Source: an uncultured Bacilli bacterium (GTDB taxonomy: Bacteria > Bacillota_I > Bacilli_A > RF39 > UBA660). Taken from it: 8,759 bases of DNA. The notes below the pieces were generated by a model. It was not told the DNA's origin, searched no databases, and saw only the letters and a list, made by a program, of their open reading frames with translations. The stretch spans positions 1 through 8,759 of the forward strand of contig CAJUGE010000004.1 in the NCBI GenBank assembly GCA_910586295.1, given 5' to 3'. Shown here piece after piece: positions 1-5,694 of this stretch; positions within the stretch are counted from its first letter, which is position 1; every line of letters starts with the position of its first letter. The translations under genes and the position numbers were made by a program.

Positions 1-102
1 TATAATATAACATGTAGGTCGATTTTTTTATAGTCTTTTTTTGCTTTTTTTAGATTTTTGTATGCGGAGGTTAAATCTTCGTTTTTTTGTTTATTTTAAT
101 AG

Positions 103-131
103 AAAAAATCCCTTAAATTATATTTTTAGGG
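103..131 (-). terminator. Weak rho-independent terminator
   Basis: Read on the minus strand, CCCT (131-128) pairs with AGGG (113-110), followed by a T·T mismatch, three A-T pairs and a 6-base loop (123-118). A run of six T follows at 108-103. It sits 70 bases after the stop of the broken gene at 201-644 and would end that transcript. The stem is short and AT-rich, so this is a moderate call. Confidence 0.4.
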
Positions 132-168
132 AAAATTTCTGAAGCCTTTTTCTCTTAATCTTATGAAA

Positions 169-185
169 AAAGAACAAAAGAATGA
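169..185. repeat. 17-base direct repeat, copy 1
   Basis: The 17 bases AAAGAACAAAAGAATGA occur here and again, exactly and in the same orientation, at 8435-8451 just outside the structured right end of the tnpB element. Read on the minus strand both copies are T-rich and lie downstream of a transcription unit. The sequence is low in complexity, so chance similarity in an AT-rich genome cannot be excluded. Confidence 0.4.
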
Positions 186-200
186 CATTATAAATCACTC

Positions 201-644
201 TTACATAGTCATAGTGCGTACAGCAGTATCAAAATCAATTTGATTAAAGTATTCTCCTAAGTCACTTCTACTAGTACGACCTAACTTATCTTGCAAAGCA
301 ATAAGTCTTCCATCTCTATCTATAATAACTTCAGAATTAACGAATTCTTTTAAAGTCATAACATTAAATTTATCAACTTTTTCACTCAATTCTTTACTTG
401 ATACAACTTTAAAACTAATTCTAACACCAGTTTTTTTCTCTAATTCTTTATTTCTAACACCAAAATTATCATTTAAAACTTTTTCATTAATAACATCTCC
501 ACTTTGAATACACATAAGAGAACATTCAATATTATTAACACCTTTATAAATAGATAAAGTTAACCCTTAAATACTAGAAACATTCGATAAAATACCAGCT
601 ATATAAACTATACTTTTTTGTAATACCTTTCTTTTTGCATTCAT
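201..644 (-). pseudogene. Broken small gene of unknown function, in-frame TAA at codon 26
   Basis: A good ribosome binding site (GAGGTGA, about 6 bases upstream) and a promoter at 668-696 point to an ATG at 644. That frame reads 25 residues (MNAKRK..., with a hydrophobic stretch), stops at TAA (567-569), then stays open in the same frame for 121 more codons to TAA at 201-203. The intact product would be about 147 aa: a basic N-terminus, one probable membrane segment interrupted by the stop, and a charged soluble domain. An internal ATG at 515 gives a 104-aa frame but has no ribosome binding site, so it is probably not the natural start. I recognise no family. A nonsense mutation, a sequencing or assembly error, or a true 25-aa peptide gene followed by a remnant would all fit; a decayed gene is my preferred reading. 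Confidence 0.6.
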
Positions 645-667
645 CTTTTCTCACCTCAATAGAGAAA

Positions 668-696
668 ATTGTATCACATTATGTACTCGGAAGCAA
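668..696 (-). promoter_or_regulatory. Sigma-A-type promoter for the broken gene at 201-644
   Basis: Minus strand: -35 TTGCTT (696-691), 17-base spacer, -10 TACAAT (673-668), predicted start near 661. The -35 overlaps the last codons of spoIVFB, so the downstream gene has its own vegetative-type promoter. The match is by eye only. Confidence 0.55.
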
Positions 697-1449
697 GAAA
701 AAATTTTTATAAAATGTCTTTTCATCAATATTCATTCCATTTCTTTTAATATTAAAAGAACAGTTGCGCTTAACTTCTCTAATATTATTAATATTTATCA
801 CTCGCTTAAACGAGATATTATTTAACTTTCTCTCAAGAAGCAATTTATTAAGTCTAAACTTATGAATTATAATCTCATCTACGATATTCAAAATTAAAAA
901 CAACAAAATAATAATTGTAAATATCTTATAATCGAAAATAAACAAGACAGGCAATGTTACAATACTAATTGCTATAGTAAGTAAATGACTATTATTATAA
1001 GATAGAAATAAATCTAAAATATTATTAAGTAGTTTACCTCCATCTAAAGGAAGAATTGGCATTAAATTAAAGCTTAAAAGAACTTTATTTATAAAAGCTA
1101 ACTTTTCATAAGTGTACAAACCAACATAACCAAGCAAATAAAGTTTATAAATTATAAACATAAATAGAGTTTGAGCAATCGGTCCCATTAAAAGCATTAT
1201 TATTTCTCTAAATATACTAACATTAAGGCATTCATCTAATTTAGTAACTCCTCCAAACATAAATATTCTAACTTCACTGACATTAAGACCAAGAAAAAAC
1301 CCCGAAATATAATGTCCAAGTTCATGCACCACTATTAACAAAATTGTCAAAAACACAAGCTCAAAATAACCAGCCAAAAAGGATAATAGAATAATAATAT
1401 ATGTGGTAATATCTATATGAACATTATTTAATATACGTCCTATAATCAA
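679..1449 (-). CDS. spoIVFB: SpoIVFB, sporulation intramembrane (site-2, M50) metalloprotease
   Basis: Family role: in the outer forespore membrane of the mother cell, SpoIVFB cleaves pro-sigma-K to switch on late mother-cell genes. The 256-aa product has several hydrophobic segments. The zinc motif HELGH lies at about residues 42-46, matching the numbering of B. subtilis H43/E44/H47. A second motif, NLMPILPLDGG, supplies the third ligand, Asp at about 136. The B. subtilis protein is 288 aa, so this one is slightly short at the C-terminus. I chose TTG at 1449 as the start because AAGGAG (1461-1456) sits 6 bases upstream; a TTG at 1470 in the same frame has no such site. The gene overlaps the end of spoIVFA by 26 bases, and its ribosome binding site lies inside spoIVFA, so translation is probably coupled. 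The spoIVFA neighbour supports SpoIVFB over a generic M50 protease. Confidence 0.88.
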   Translation of the reverse strand: MIIGRILNNVHIDITTYIIILLSFLAGYFELVFLTILLIVVHELGHYISGFFLGLNVSEVRIFMFGGVTKLDECLNVSIFREIIMLLMGPIAQTLFMFIIYKLYLLGYVGLYTYEKLAFINKVLLSFNLMPILPLDGGKLLNNILDLFLSYNNSHLLTIAISIVTLPVLFIFDYKIFTIIILLFLILNIVDEIIIHKFRLNKLLLERKLNNISFKRVININNIREVKRNCSFNIKRNGMNIDEKTFYKNFFLLPST

Positions 1450-2011
1450 GAAATTCTCCTTCACTTGCAAAAGTCATATATAATTTATTTGAAGCAGTCC
1501 CTATAATTTTACCTTTTTCAATATAATCATAAACTTTTACATTCACTTCACTAATATTACCATAAGTAACATCTATTCCATTACTTTGTTGAACCACAAC
1601 ACAATTTCCATATCCTTCTTTTTCACCAACAAACACAACTAATCCACTCTCTAACATAGTTACATTATAATCTTCGCTAACTGTTAACTCCACTCCATCC
1701 AAATAATCTTTTTTTCCATAGACTCCAAGACTATCGTTCTTACTAACAGGCGTAATATTTTCATCTTTCTTAGGCTTTAAATCTAACATATATTTTTTAT
1801 ATAATGCATTTATACGAGCAAAATTATAATTAGTTTCAAAAACATATTTATTAATATATGTTCTAAACTTATCACTAACATTACAAATAACTAAAATGAA
1901 TAAAACAATAGAAATAGTTAAAAGAGTTCTACAAATAATATTTTTTCTAATAGAACTACCCCTTGATTCGCTCTGTTTATTCTTATCTTTTAAATAATCT
2001 TCTATAGTCAT
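1424..2011 (-). CDS. spoIVFA: SpoIVFA-like regulator of SpoIVFB, degenerate LytM/M23 domain
   Basis: Family role: SpoIVFA, with BofA, anchors and inhibits SpoIVFB until a forespore signal releases it. The 195-aa product has a basic N-terminus, one membrane segment at about residues 27-45, and an extracytoplasmic domain whose C-terminal half (from about 110) follows the LytM/M23 fold pattern. The usual catalytic residues are absent: where active M23 enzymes have a histidine after the VVV strand this one has Gln, and the later HxH-like position reads TYGNIS. That argues for a non-enzymatic scaffold, as known for SpoIVFA (264 aa in B. subtilis). The start is ATG at 2011, preceded by AGGGTGA; an in-frame GTG at 2020 lies inside that ribosome binding site. 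The gene forms an overlapping pair with spoIVFB. In B. subtilis this pair precedes rplU-rpmA, which is not the case here. Confidence 0.8.
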   Translation of the reverse strand: MTIEDYLKDKNKQSESRGSSIRKNIICRTLLTISIVLFILVICNVSDKFRTYINKYVFETNYNFARINALYKKYMLDLKPKKDENITPVSKNDSLGVYGKKDYLDGVELTVSEDYNVTMLESGLVVFVGEKEGYGNCVVVQQSNGIDVTYGNISEVNVKVYDYIEKGKIIGTASNKLYMTFASEGEFLDYRTYIK

Positions 2012-2046
2012 ATTCTTCACCCTAAAAAATTATATGAGTAAACTCC

Positions 2047-2083
2047 TTGAAAAATAACAAAATATAACTTAAAATATTATACA
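2047..2083 (+). promoter_or_regulatory. Sigma-A-type promoter, possibly giving a leaderless mRNA
   Basis: -35 TTGAAA (2047-2052), 17-base spacer, -10 TAAAAT (2070-2075). A start 7-8 bases downstream falls at 2082-2083, the A of the ATG of the YigZ-family gene. No Shine-Dalgarno sequence lies in front of that ATG, which fits a leaderless transcript. The transcription start is inferred, not observed. Confidence 0.5.
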
Positions 2084-2430
2084 TGAAGAAAATTAATGAA
2101 AGTATAGTTATAGAAAAGAAAAGTAAATTTTATGGTTATATGTACACTATCGAGGATGAAAGTGAAATAAAAATAATTTTAGACAATTTAAAAAAAGAGC
2201 ATAAAAAAGCAAGACACTTTTGTTATGCCTACAAACTAGGAAATATAGAGAGAAAAAACGAAGACAAAGAACCTAGCAACACCGCAGGAAAACCAATACT
2301 AGATGTAATAAATTTCAATAATTTAAACAACACCTTAATAGTTGTAGTAAGATACTTTGGTGGAACTTTATTAGGACGTGGACTTCTCACAAGAACTTAT
2401 TCAAAAACTGCAAGAGATTTAATAAAATAG
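2083..2430 (+). CDS. YigZ/IMPACT family protein (UPF0029 domain only)
   Basis: The 115-aa product matches the N-terminal domain of the YigZ/YvyE/IMPACT family. It has the early KKSKF block, the ARHFCYAY block, TAGKPILDVI, and the signature VVVRYFGGTLLGRGLL near the C-terminus. Eukaryotic IMPACT modulates translation-stress signalling, whereas the bacterial role is poorly defined. Typical bacterial members are about 200-217 aa and carry a second, ferredoxin-like domain (DUF1949). Here the frame stops at TAG right after the first domain, and nothing resembling the second follows in any frame. The start at 2083 fits family alignments, since the conserved region begins within a few residues. It is the only plus-strand gene between two minus-strand sporulation loci, divergent from spoIVFA and convergent with the gene ending at 2519. 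Confidence 0.82.
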   Translation: MKKINESIVIEKKSKFYGYMYTIEDESEIKIILDNLKKEHKKARHFCYAYKLGNIERKNEDKEPSNTAGKPILDVINFNNLNNTLIVVVRYFGGTLLGRGLLTRTYSKTARDLIK

Positions 2431-2518
2431 TAAACATTATAAACTATAAACATATATTATATTAGAGGTATGATAGTTAAGGGATTTAATTATAAGTCTA
2501 GGCCATATCTCTTTTTCT
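2431..2518. other. Convergent intergenic gap
   Basis: An 88-base gap separates the YigZ-family gene from the convergent gene ending at 2519. I find no convincing hairpin followed by a T-run on either strand. A short plus-strand frame from the ATG at 2470 (23 codons, running into the antisense of the next gene) has ordinary base use and no family resemblance, so it is not called. Confidence 0.4.
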
Positions 2519-2851
2519 TTACCCAGTTACAAGCTTACTAAATACTTTAAAGAATCCCCCTATTCCCTTTGTTACAAAATTTTCTAAAGTCTCACTAGTT
2601 TTGAGTCCCAATTTACTCACATTATTAGAATAATCCTTAAACTGTGTATCCAAATAATCATTAAGCGTAATATCTTTTCCATTAGCGACGTCCTCTTCAA
2701 ATTGTTTCATTGCTTCTTCAGTTAAAATCATTTTATTATACTCTTTATAATCATAATAACCACTCTCCGCTAAATAATATAATGAAGCATATATACCAAA
2801 TAAAACCACAACCACTATAAGTAGTGGATTTCTTTTTTTCTTAGGTTTCAT
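2519..2851 (-). CDS. Small single-pass membrane protein downstream of spoIIP (yqxA position)
   Basis: This 110-aa product has a Lys-rich N-terminus (KPKKKRNP), one strong membrane helix at about residues 9-27, a charged acidic middle, and an amphipathic C-terminus with a GGFFKVFSKLV stretch. I do not recognise the sequence with certainty. Its place is telling: in B. subtilis gpr-spoIIP is followed by yqxA, a membrane protein of similar length (about 112 aa), so this may be its positional counterpart, but I cannot show homology. The ATG at 2851 overlaps the spoIIP stop by one base (TGATG) and has AGGAG 6 bases upstream, so it is translationally coupled to spoIIP. A role in the same sporulation stage is inferred from context alone. 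Confidence 0.75.
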   Translation of the reverse strand: MKPKKKRNPLLIVVVVLFGIYASLYYLAESGYYDYKEYNKMILTEEAMKQFEEDVANGKDITLNDYLDTQFKDYSNNVSKLGLKTSETLENFVTKGIGGFFKVFSKLVTG

Positions 2852-3819
2852 CAGACACTCCTTATATATTCACTTAACACTTTAGATAAGGCTTCCATAG
2901 TATTATTAACTTCTTCTATTTTATTATCAACTCCACCAACCTCAAACAAAACACTTTTACCATTTAAATTTTGATTGTAAATTGCATGAACAGGGGTACC
3001 ACCATTATTTAATATTCCTCTAGAAAGCCCAGGATATTTTTTTTCTAATATCTCATTAAGTGCTTCTGCAAAACCATCAGAATTTCCAGGAGTAGTATGC
3101 TCCATACCTGTAACCAACAATACTCTTGCATAAGGTTTACCATCTATTTCAGTATAAGTTGCATTTTTTGACACACTATCTCTATGAATATCTATTAAAT
3201 AAGAAATACTTGGATACTTAGTTTGTGCTTCTCTTGCAAAATATTCACTAGCTAAATAACTCTTATTATAAGACATATCACTTTTACTAAGATACTCTTT
3301 TATATTATTAGTCTCTACTATTGCAGATACCCCCTCTTCTCCTAACTTTTCTCTCATTATATAAGAAGCTATCATTACATTAGGTCTAACTGAATACTCA
3401 TAAGGCATTAGTGAAGAATATTCTTCCAATTGATGAGTATTATAAATATAAACAACAGGACTTTCAGGTACACTAGGATTAGGATCTTCTACATAATCAC
3501 TCTTAGCATCTTCATAATTATAAGTATCATATTCGACATTAGAAAATACACTTAAATTGTTTTTTTCGACTATCTTATTAAGACTACTATATATCATATG
3601 TTTAGGCGCTGTCATATTTGTAACTGCAGAAGATGTAATAATACTTTTACCTCTAGTACTTTCACTTAGTAAAGAACTTAAAAGATATTCTCTAGAAAAC
3701 TCAGTATTAGGATACAAAAGTTTAATAGTACAAACAAAAGACAAAACAAAAAGTGAAACATAAATAAAACCTTTAAAATTTCTTTCCTTAGACAATCTAG
3801 TCTTAAATTTTCTTCCCAT
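2851..3819 (-). CDS. spoIIP: SpoIIP, stage II sporulation peptidoglycan amidase/endopeptidase
   Basis: Family role: SpoIIP acts with SpoIID and SpoIIM (the DMP complex) at the engulfing membrane, removing stem peptides and crosslinks from septal peptidoglycan. The 322-aa product has a basic N-terminus, one membrane anchor at about residues 18-36, a variable linker to about 120, and the SpoIIP catalytic domain. Family motifs are YIYNTHQLEEYS (His about 129, Glu about 132-133), LIDIHRDS (His about 212, Asp about 214) and VLFEVGGVDN (Glu about 293) near the C-terminus. The histidines and the last Glu are likely zinc ligands or catalytic residues, as in related amidases. The start is ATG at 3819, four bases after AGGTGAT; the in-frame GTG at 3828 lies inside that ribosome binding site. 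It lies 56 bases downstream of gpr, as in B. subtilis, and overlaps the next small gene by one base. Confidence 0.92.
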   Translation of the reverse strand: MGRKFKTRLSKERNFKGFIYVSLFVLSFVCTIKLLYPNTEFSREYLLSSLLSESTRGKSIITSSAVTNMTAPKHMIYSSLNKIVEKNNLSVFSNVEYDTYNYEDAKSDYVEDPNPSVPESPVVYIYNTHQLEEYSSLMPYEYSVRPNVMIASYIMREKLGEEGVSAIVETNNIKEYLSKSDMSYNKSYLASEYFAREAQTKYPSISYLIDIHRDSVSKNATYTEIDGKPYARVLLVTGMEHTTPGNSDGFAEALNEILEKKYPGLSRGILNNGGTPVHAIYNQNLNGKSVLFEVGGVDNKIEEVNNTMEALSKVLSEYIRSV

Positions 3820-3875
3820 TTTTATCACCTACTACTATTCTACTATTAATTATATACAAAAAAAGTCGATTGATG

Positions 3876-4616
3876 TTAGAATAGTCTATTAATTGCAATT
3901 GATAACAAACTACTCATATTATCTACGACTTTATCTATATCCTTAGATGAAACTAATAAATCTGGATTATCTTCTATTATATCTTTCATATTTATTATAG
4001 TAGGAATCCCAACACATATAACATTCGACTTTATAGTTTTCTTTGAAAGTTCACATTTTTTCTCACTAATCGCGCTTCCTGGATATAGTCCTCCAGTAGA
4101 AAGCTGTATTGTATTACCAAGTCTAGTTATATGTTCTGCTTTTAACGAATCAAATACTATGACCAAATCTGGTTCTAGCAGTTCACTTAAAGCTCTTGTG
4201 AAGTCTACACTGTTAATATTGGTTATTCCTAAAGTATCTTTATATATTTTATGCATCTTATTAGTCACTTCAATTTTTTCAATAGTTAAATAGCCAAATT
4301 TATCACTTGTTACATCTTTATTGCCTAATCCCACAAACAAGACATTTTTCTTTTTAGAAACTTTCAAATAGTTAAATAAATCTTCAAAAGCTTTTAATAT
4401 AGCATTTATTAATTCTTCAACTATTTCCCCTGCTTTATCTTTATCATAAGAAATAGTTATATACCTTCCCTTATTTCTATTTATAAGCTTAGCCGTTTTA
4501 GTATCTACTGTAACTTTACTTATTTTTATACCATTTTCATCTTCATTTTCTTCACTAACAGCACTTGAATTTATTAATTTTTCACTATCCTCTATAAAAA
4601 TATTATCTTTATACAT
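3876..4616 (-). CDS. gpr: GPR, germination protease for small acid-soluble spore proteins (compact form)
   Basis: Family role: GPR (peptidase family A25) is made in the forespore as a zymogen and degrades SASPs when the spore germinates. The 246-aa product has the family blocks in order: a GIKISKVTVD segment, GRYITISYD, FVGLGNKDVTSDKFG, VIVFDSL, STGGLYPGSAIS, VICVGIPTIIN and a VSSKDID tail. The Asp in VTSD (about 105) and in VFDS (about 156) correspond to the two conserved Asp residues implicated in activity. The B. subtilis enzyme is about 370 aa. The missing part is mainly the ~100-residue region between the VGIPT block and the VTPKEID-like tail, and the N-terminal RTDLA motif is not evident. 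The start is ATG at 4616, five bases after AGGTGA; an in-frame GTG at 4625 is part of that site. It is divergent from rpsT and upstream of spoIIP, the B. subtilis arrangement. Confidence 0.9.
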   Translation of the reverse strand: MYKDNIFIEDSEKLINSSAVSEENEDENGIKISKVTVDTKTAKLINRNKGRYITISYDKDKAGEIVEELINAILKAFEDLFNYLKVSKKKNVLFVGLGNKDVTSDKFGYLTIEKIEVTNKMHKIYKDTLGITNINSVDFTRALSELLEPDLVIVFDSLKAEHITRLGNTIQLSTGGLYPGSAISEKKCELSKKTIKSNVICVGIPTIINMKDIIEDNPDLLVSSKDIDKVVDNMSSLLSIAINRLF

Positions 4617-4632
4617 AATCGTCACCTATTAT

Positions 4633-4661
4633 TAATTTGATTTTTTTGTTGCTTTTTATAC
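4633..4661 (-). promoter_or_regulatory. Candidate sigma-G-type promoter for gpr
   Basis: Minus strand: GTATA (4661-4657), 17-base spacer, CAAATTA (4639-4633), predicted start near 4626. The forespore sigma-G consensus is roughly GnATR, 17-18 bases, CATnnTA, so this has one mismatch in the -10. gpr is forespore-expressed in B. subtilis, which supports the assignment. The evidence is a single match by eye in AT-rich DNA. Confidence 0.4.
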
Positions 4662-4677
4662 ACAATTTTGATAAAAT
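4649..4677 (+). promoter_or_regulatory. Sigma-A-type promoter for rpsT
   Basis: -35 TTGCTT (4649-4654), 17-base spacer, -10 TAAAAT (4672-4677), predicted start near 4684. This leaves a leader of about 26 bases holding the AAGGAGG site. It overlaps the candidate gpr promoter on the other strand. Confidence 0.55.
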
Positions 4678-4690
4678 CTACTTGTGTATA
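4657..4690. repeat. Perfect 9-bp inverted repeat across the rpsT/gpr promoters
   Basis: TATACACAA (4657-4665) and its exact reverse complement TTGTGTATA (4682-4690) flank 16 bases that contain the rpsT -10 box. The left arm also contains the GTATA of the candidate gpr promoter, and the right arm covers the predicted rpsT start. This could be an operator for a dimeric regulator or a chance AT-rich palindrome; no regulator is identified. Confidence 0.55.
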
Positions 4691-4709
4691 TCGGAAGGAG
4701 GAAATGCAA

Positions 4710-4979
4710 GTGGCTAATATTAAAAGTGCTAAAAAAAGAATTATAACTAGTAGAAAACAAGCAGTTCTAAATAATGATGCTAAATCTAGCATGAAAACTG
4801 CTATTAAGAAAACTTTAAAAAGTATCAATGATAATAATGTAAGTGAAGCGACTACTAGATTACAAGAAGCAGTAAAACGTATAGATAAAGCACAAGCTAA
4901 AGGCGTTATAAAAAAGAATACTGCTGCAAGATATAAATCAAATCTAACTAAAAAGCTAAATGCATTAAGTAGCAAGTAA
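4710..4979 (+). CDS. rpsT: 30S ribosomal protein S20
   Basis: S20 binds 16S rRNA early in 30S subunit assembly. The 89-aa product (family about 87-88 aa) starts with the classic ANIKSAKKRI sequence and ends with the conserved GVIKKNTAARYKSNLTKKL segment. It is rich in Lys, Arg and Ala, as expected for this helical RNA-binding protein. The start is GTG at 4710: it gives the standard N-terminus and lies 8 bases after a perfect AAGGAGG (4695-4701). The in-frame ATG at 4704 is only 2 bases from that site and is unlikely to be used. It is monocistronic, with its own promoter upstream and a terminator overlapping its stop codon, and is divergent from gpr as in B. subtilis. Confidence 0.97.
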   Translation: MANIKSAKKRIITSRKQAVLNNDAKSSMKTAIKKTLKSINDNNVSEATTRLQEAVKRIDKAQAKGVIKKNTAARYKSNLTKKLNALSSK

Positions 4980-4992
4980 TTGCTATTTTTTC
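4969..4992 (+). terminator. Rho-independent terminator of rpsT overlapping the stop codon
   Basis: TAGCAA (4970-4975) and TTGCTA (4980-4985) form a 6-bp stem, extended by a G·T pair, around the loop GTAA (4976-4979). Six T follow at 4986-4991. The TAA stop of rpsT (4977-4979) lies in the loop, so the terminator starts inside the last codons. Confidence 0.7.
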
Positions 4993-5057
4993 TTTGTTCA
5001 AATCAAATTTTAAAAGACTATTTACCGTATTCGTTTGGAAACTTCGAATTTACATTC

Positions 5058-5100
5058 AAAAAAACCAAAAACACTACATTTTAAATTATAATATTTTTGG
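5058..5100 (-). terminator. Strong rho-independent terminator after the gene at 5131-5670
   Basis: On the minus strand CCAAAAATATTATA (5100-5087) pairs along its full 14 bases with TGTAGTGTTTTTGG (5078-5065), with some G·T pairs, around an 8-base loop (5086-5079). Seven T follow at 5064-5058. On the plus strand there is no T-run, so it acts on minus-strand transcription. It lies 30 bases past the stop at 5131. Confidence 0.75.
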
Positions 5101-5130
5101 TCTAGTAAATTTTTAATAATCTCTTTGTTT

Positions 5131-5670
5131 TTATCTAAGGAGTAGTTTATGTTCTTCATTTTTGGAATCAATGAAATATACCTCTGAAAAATCTCCAAAA
5201 ATAGTATCATCAGTATATTCTCTTAGTTTAACTTGATTACCTCTCATATCTTCTAATTGAATATCAGTTACTTTAGTATCTTCTTCAGTCAAATTCTCAT
5301 TTAATTTTATTGAAGATTCTACAAGAGTATCTAAAGATACAAATACATTCTCATCTCTTTCTAGAGCATCTACAACTTCTTCTAGTCTAATTTTTGCATA
5401 ACTTGATATCATCTTAGTGCGCAAAGCTAAAAGTATAGCTAACACGCTACTAATTCCAAGATTATTTTTAACTACATTGATTATATATTCTACTTTGTTT
5501 TCAATTTCGCCAAAAGCCTGTCCTTCTTTCATAGATAATAAATGTCCTAAAGAAAGTAATGTTGTACTGCCTAAAATTACTCCAAGAAGCACTCTTAAAT
5601 CTTCTCTCTTATTTGCTTTTTCTATATCTTCAAGTAAAGAATAGCCGTTTAATCCATCTAATTTTTTCAT
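5131..5670 (-). CDS. Two-TM protein of unknown function
   Basis: I do not recognise this 179-aa product. It has a polar N-terminus (about 1-25), a membrane helix at about 27-46 (LLGVILGSTTLLSLG), a short polar loop, a second helix at about 71-85 (LGISSVLAILLALRT), then an acidic, mostly soluble region of about 95 residues rich in Glu, Asp and Lys. This is a helical hairpin with a large soluble tail, possibly cytoplasmic given the charge on both sides. The ATG at 5670 follows AAGGGGG with 6 bases between. It stands alone: its promoter is nearly consensus (5695-5723) and a strong terminator follows at 5058-5100, so it is a single-gene vegetative-type unit downstream of mutS. It has no signal for secretion, no metal motif and no visible repeats. 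Confidence 0.7.
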   Translation of the reverse strand: MKKLDGLNGYSLLEDIEKANKREDLRVLLGVILGSTTLLSLGHLLSMKEGQAFGEIENKVEYIINVVKNNLGISSVLAILLALRTKMISSYAKIRLEEVVDALERDENVFVSLDTLVESSIKLNENLTEEDTKVTDIQLEDMRGNQVKLREYTDDTIFGDFSEVYFIDSKNEEHKLLLR

Positions 5671-5694
5671 TATTTTCCCCCTTAAGCGTATATA

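Larger units (their letters stand above)
1..200. other. Left-edge non-coding stretch, AT-rich with phased T-runs
   Basis: I see no convincing gene here. On the plus strand T-runs lie at 23-29, 36-42, 45-51 and 55-59, with another at 82-88. The first four are about 10 bases apart, a pattern associated with intrinsic DNA bending. On the minus strand, roughly 93 down to 1 can be read as a Lys-rich open frame, but it has no ATG, GTG or TTG and no ribosome binding site, so I do not call it a gene. A weak terminator (103-131) and one copy of a 17-base repeat (169-185) are listed separately. Confidence 0.5.

Noticed and set aside
1..93. Lys-rich minus-strand frame at the left edge
   Set aside because: No start codon or ribosome binding site, and its Lys codons simply reflect the A-runs. 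It could be the edge of a gene only if an unusual start is used.
201..515. A separate 104-aa gene starting at ATG 515
   Set aside because: No ribosome binding site there. The frame continues upstream to a stop, and beyond it to a better start with promoter and GAGGTGA, so a broken longer gene explains it better.
2029..2036. CATATAAT as a sigma-E -10 for spoIVFA
   Set aside because: No matching -35 at 13-15 bases, and the implied start would cut into the ribosome binding site. spoIVFA may still be sigma-E driven, but I cannot point to the promoter.
3557..3763. Plus-strand frame inside spoIIP
   Set aside because: Antisense to a well-conserved gene, with no ribosome binding site or family match. 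The plus-strand frames at 5417-5644, 6265-6453 and 6985-7188 are rejected for the same reason.
3849..3854. TATAAT on the minus strand as a separate spoIIP promoter
   Set aside because: No acceptable -35 at 16-18 bases. spoIIP is more simply read as co-transcribed with gpr.
4622..4975. 117-codon minus-strand frame antisense to rpsT, hydrophobic product
   Set aside because: Exact antisense of the conserved rpsT gene; hydrophobic residues are the complement of Lys/Ala-rich codons.
5022..5210. 62-codon minus-strand frame overlapping the 3' end of the two-TM gene
   Set aside because: No ribosome binding site, a different frame from the real gene, and its second half lies across the strong terminator at 5058-5100. 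I also considered a frameshifted extension of the two-TM gene, but that gene ends cleanly at 5131 and the terminator follows.
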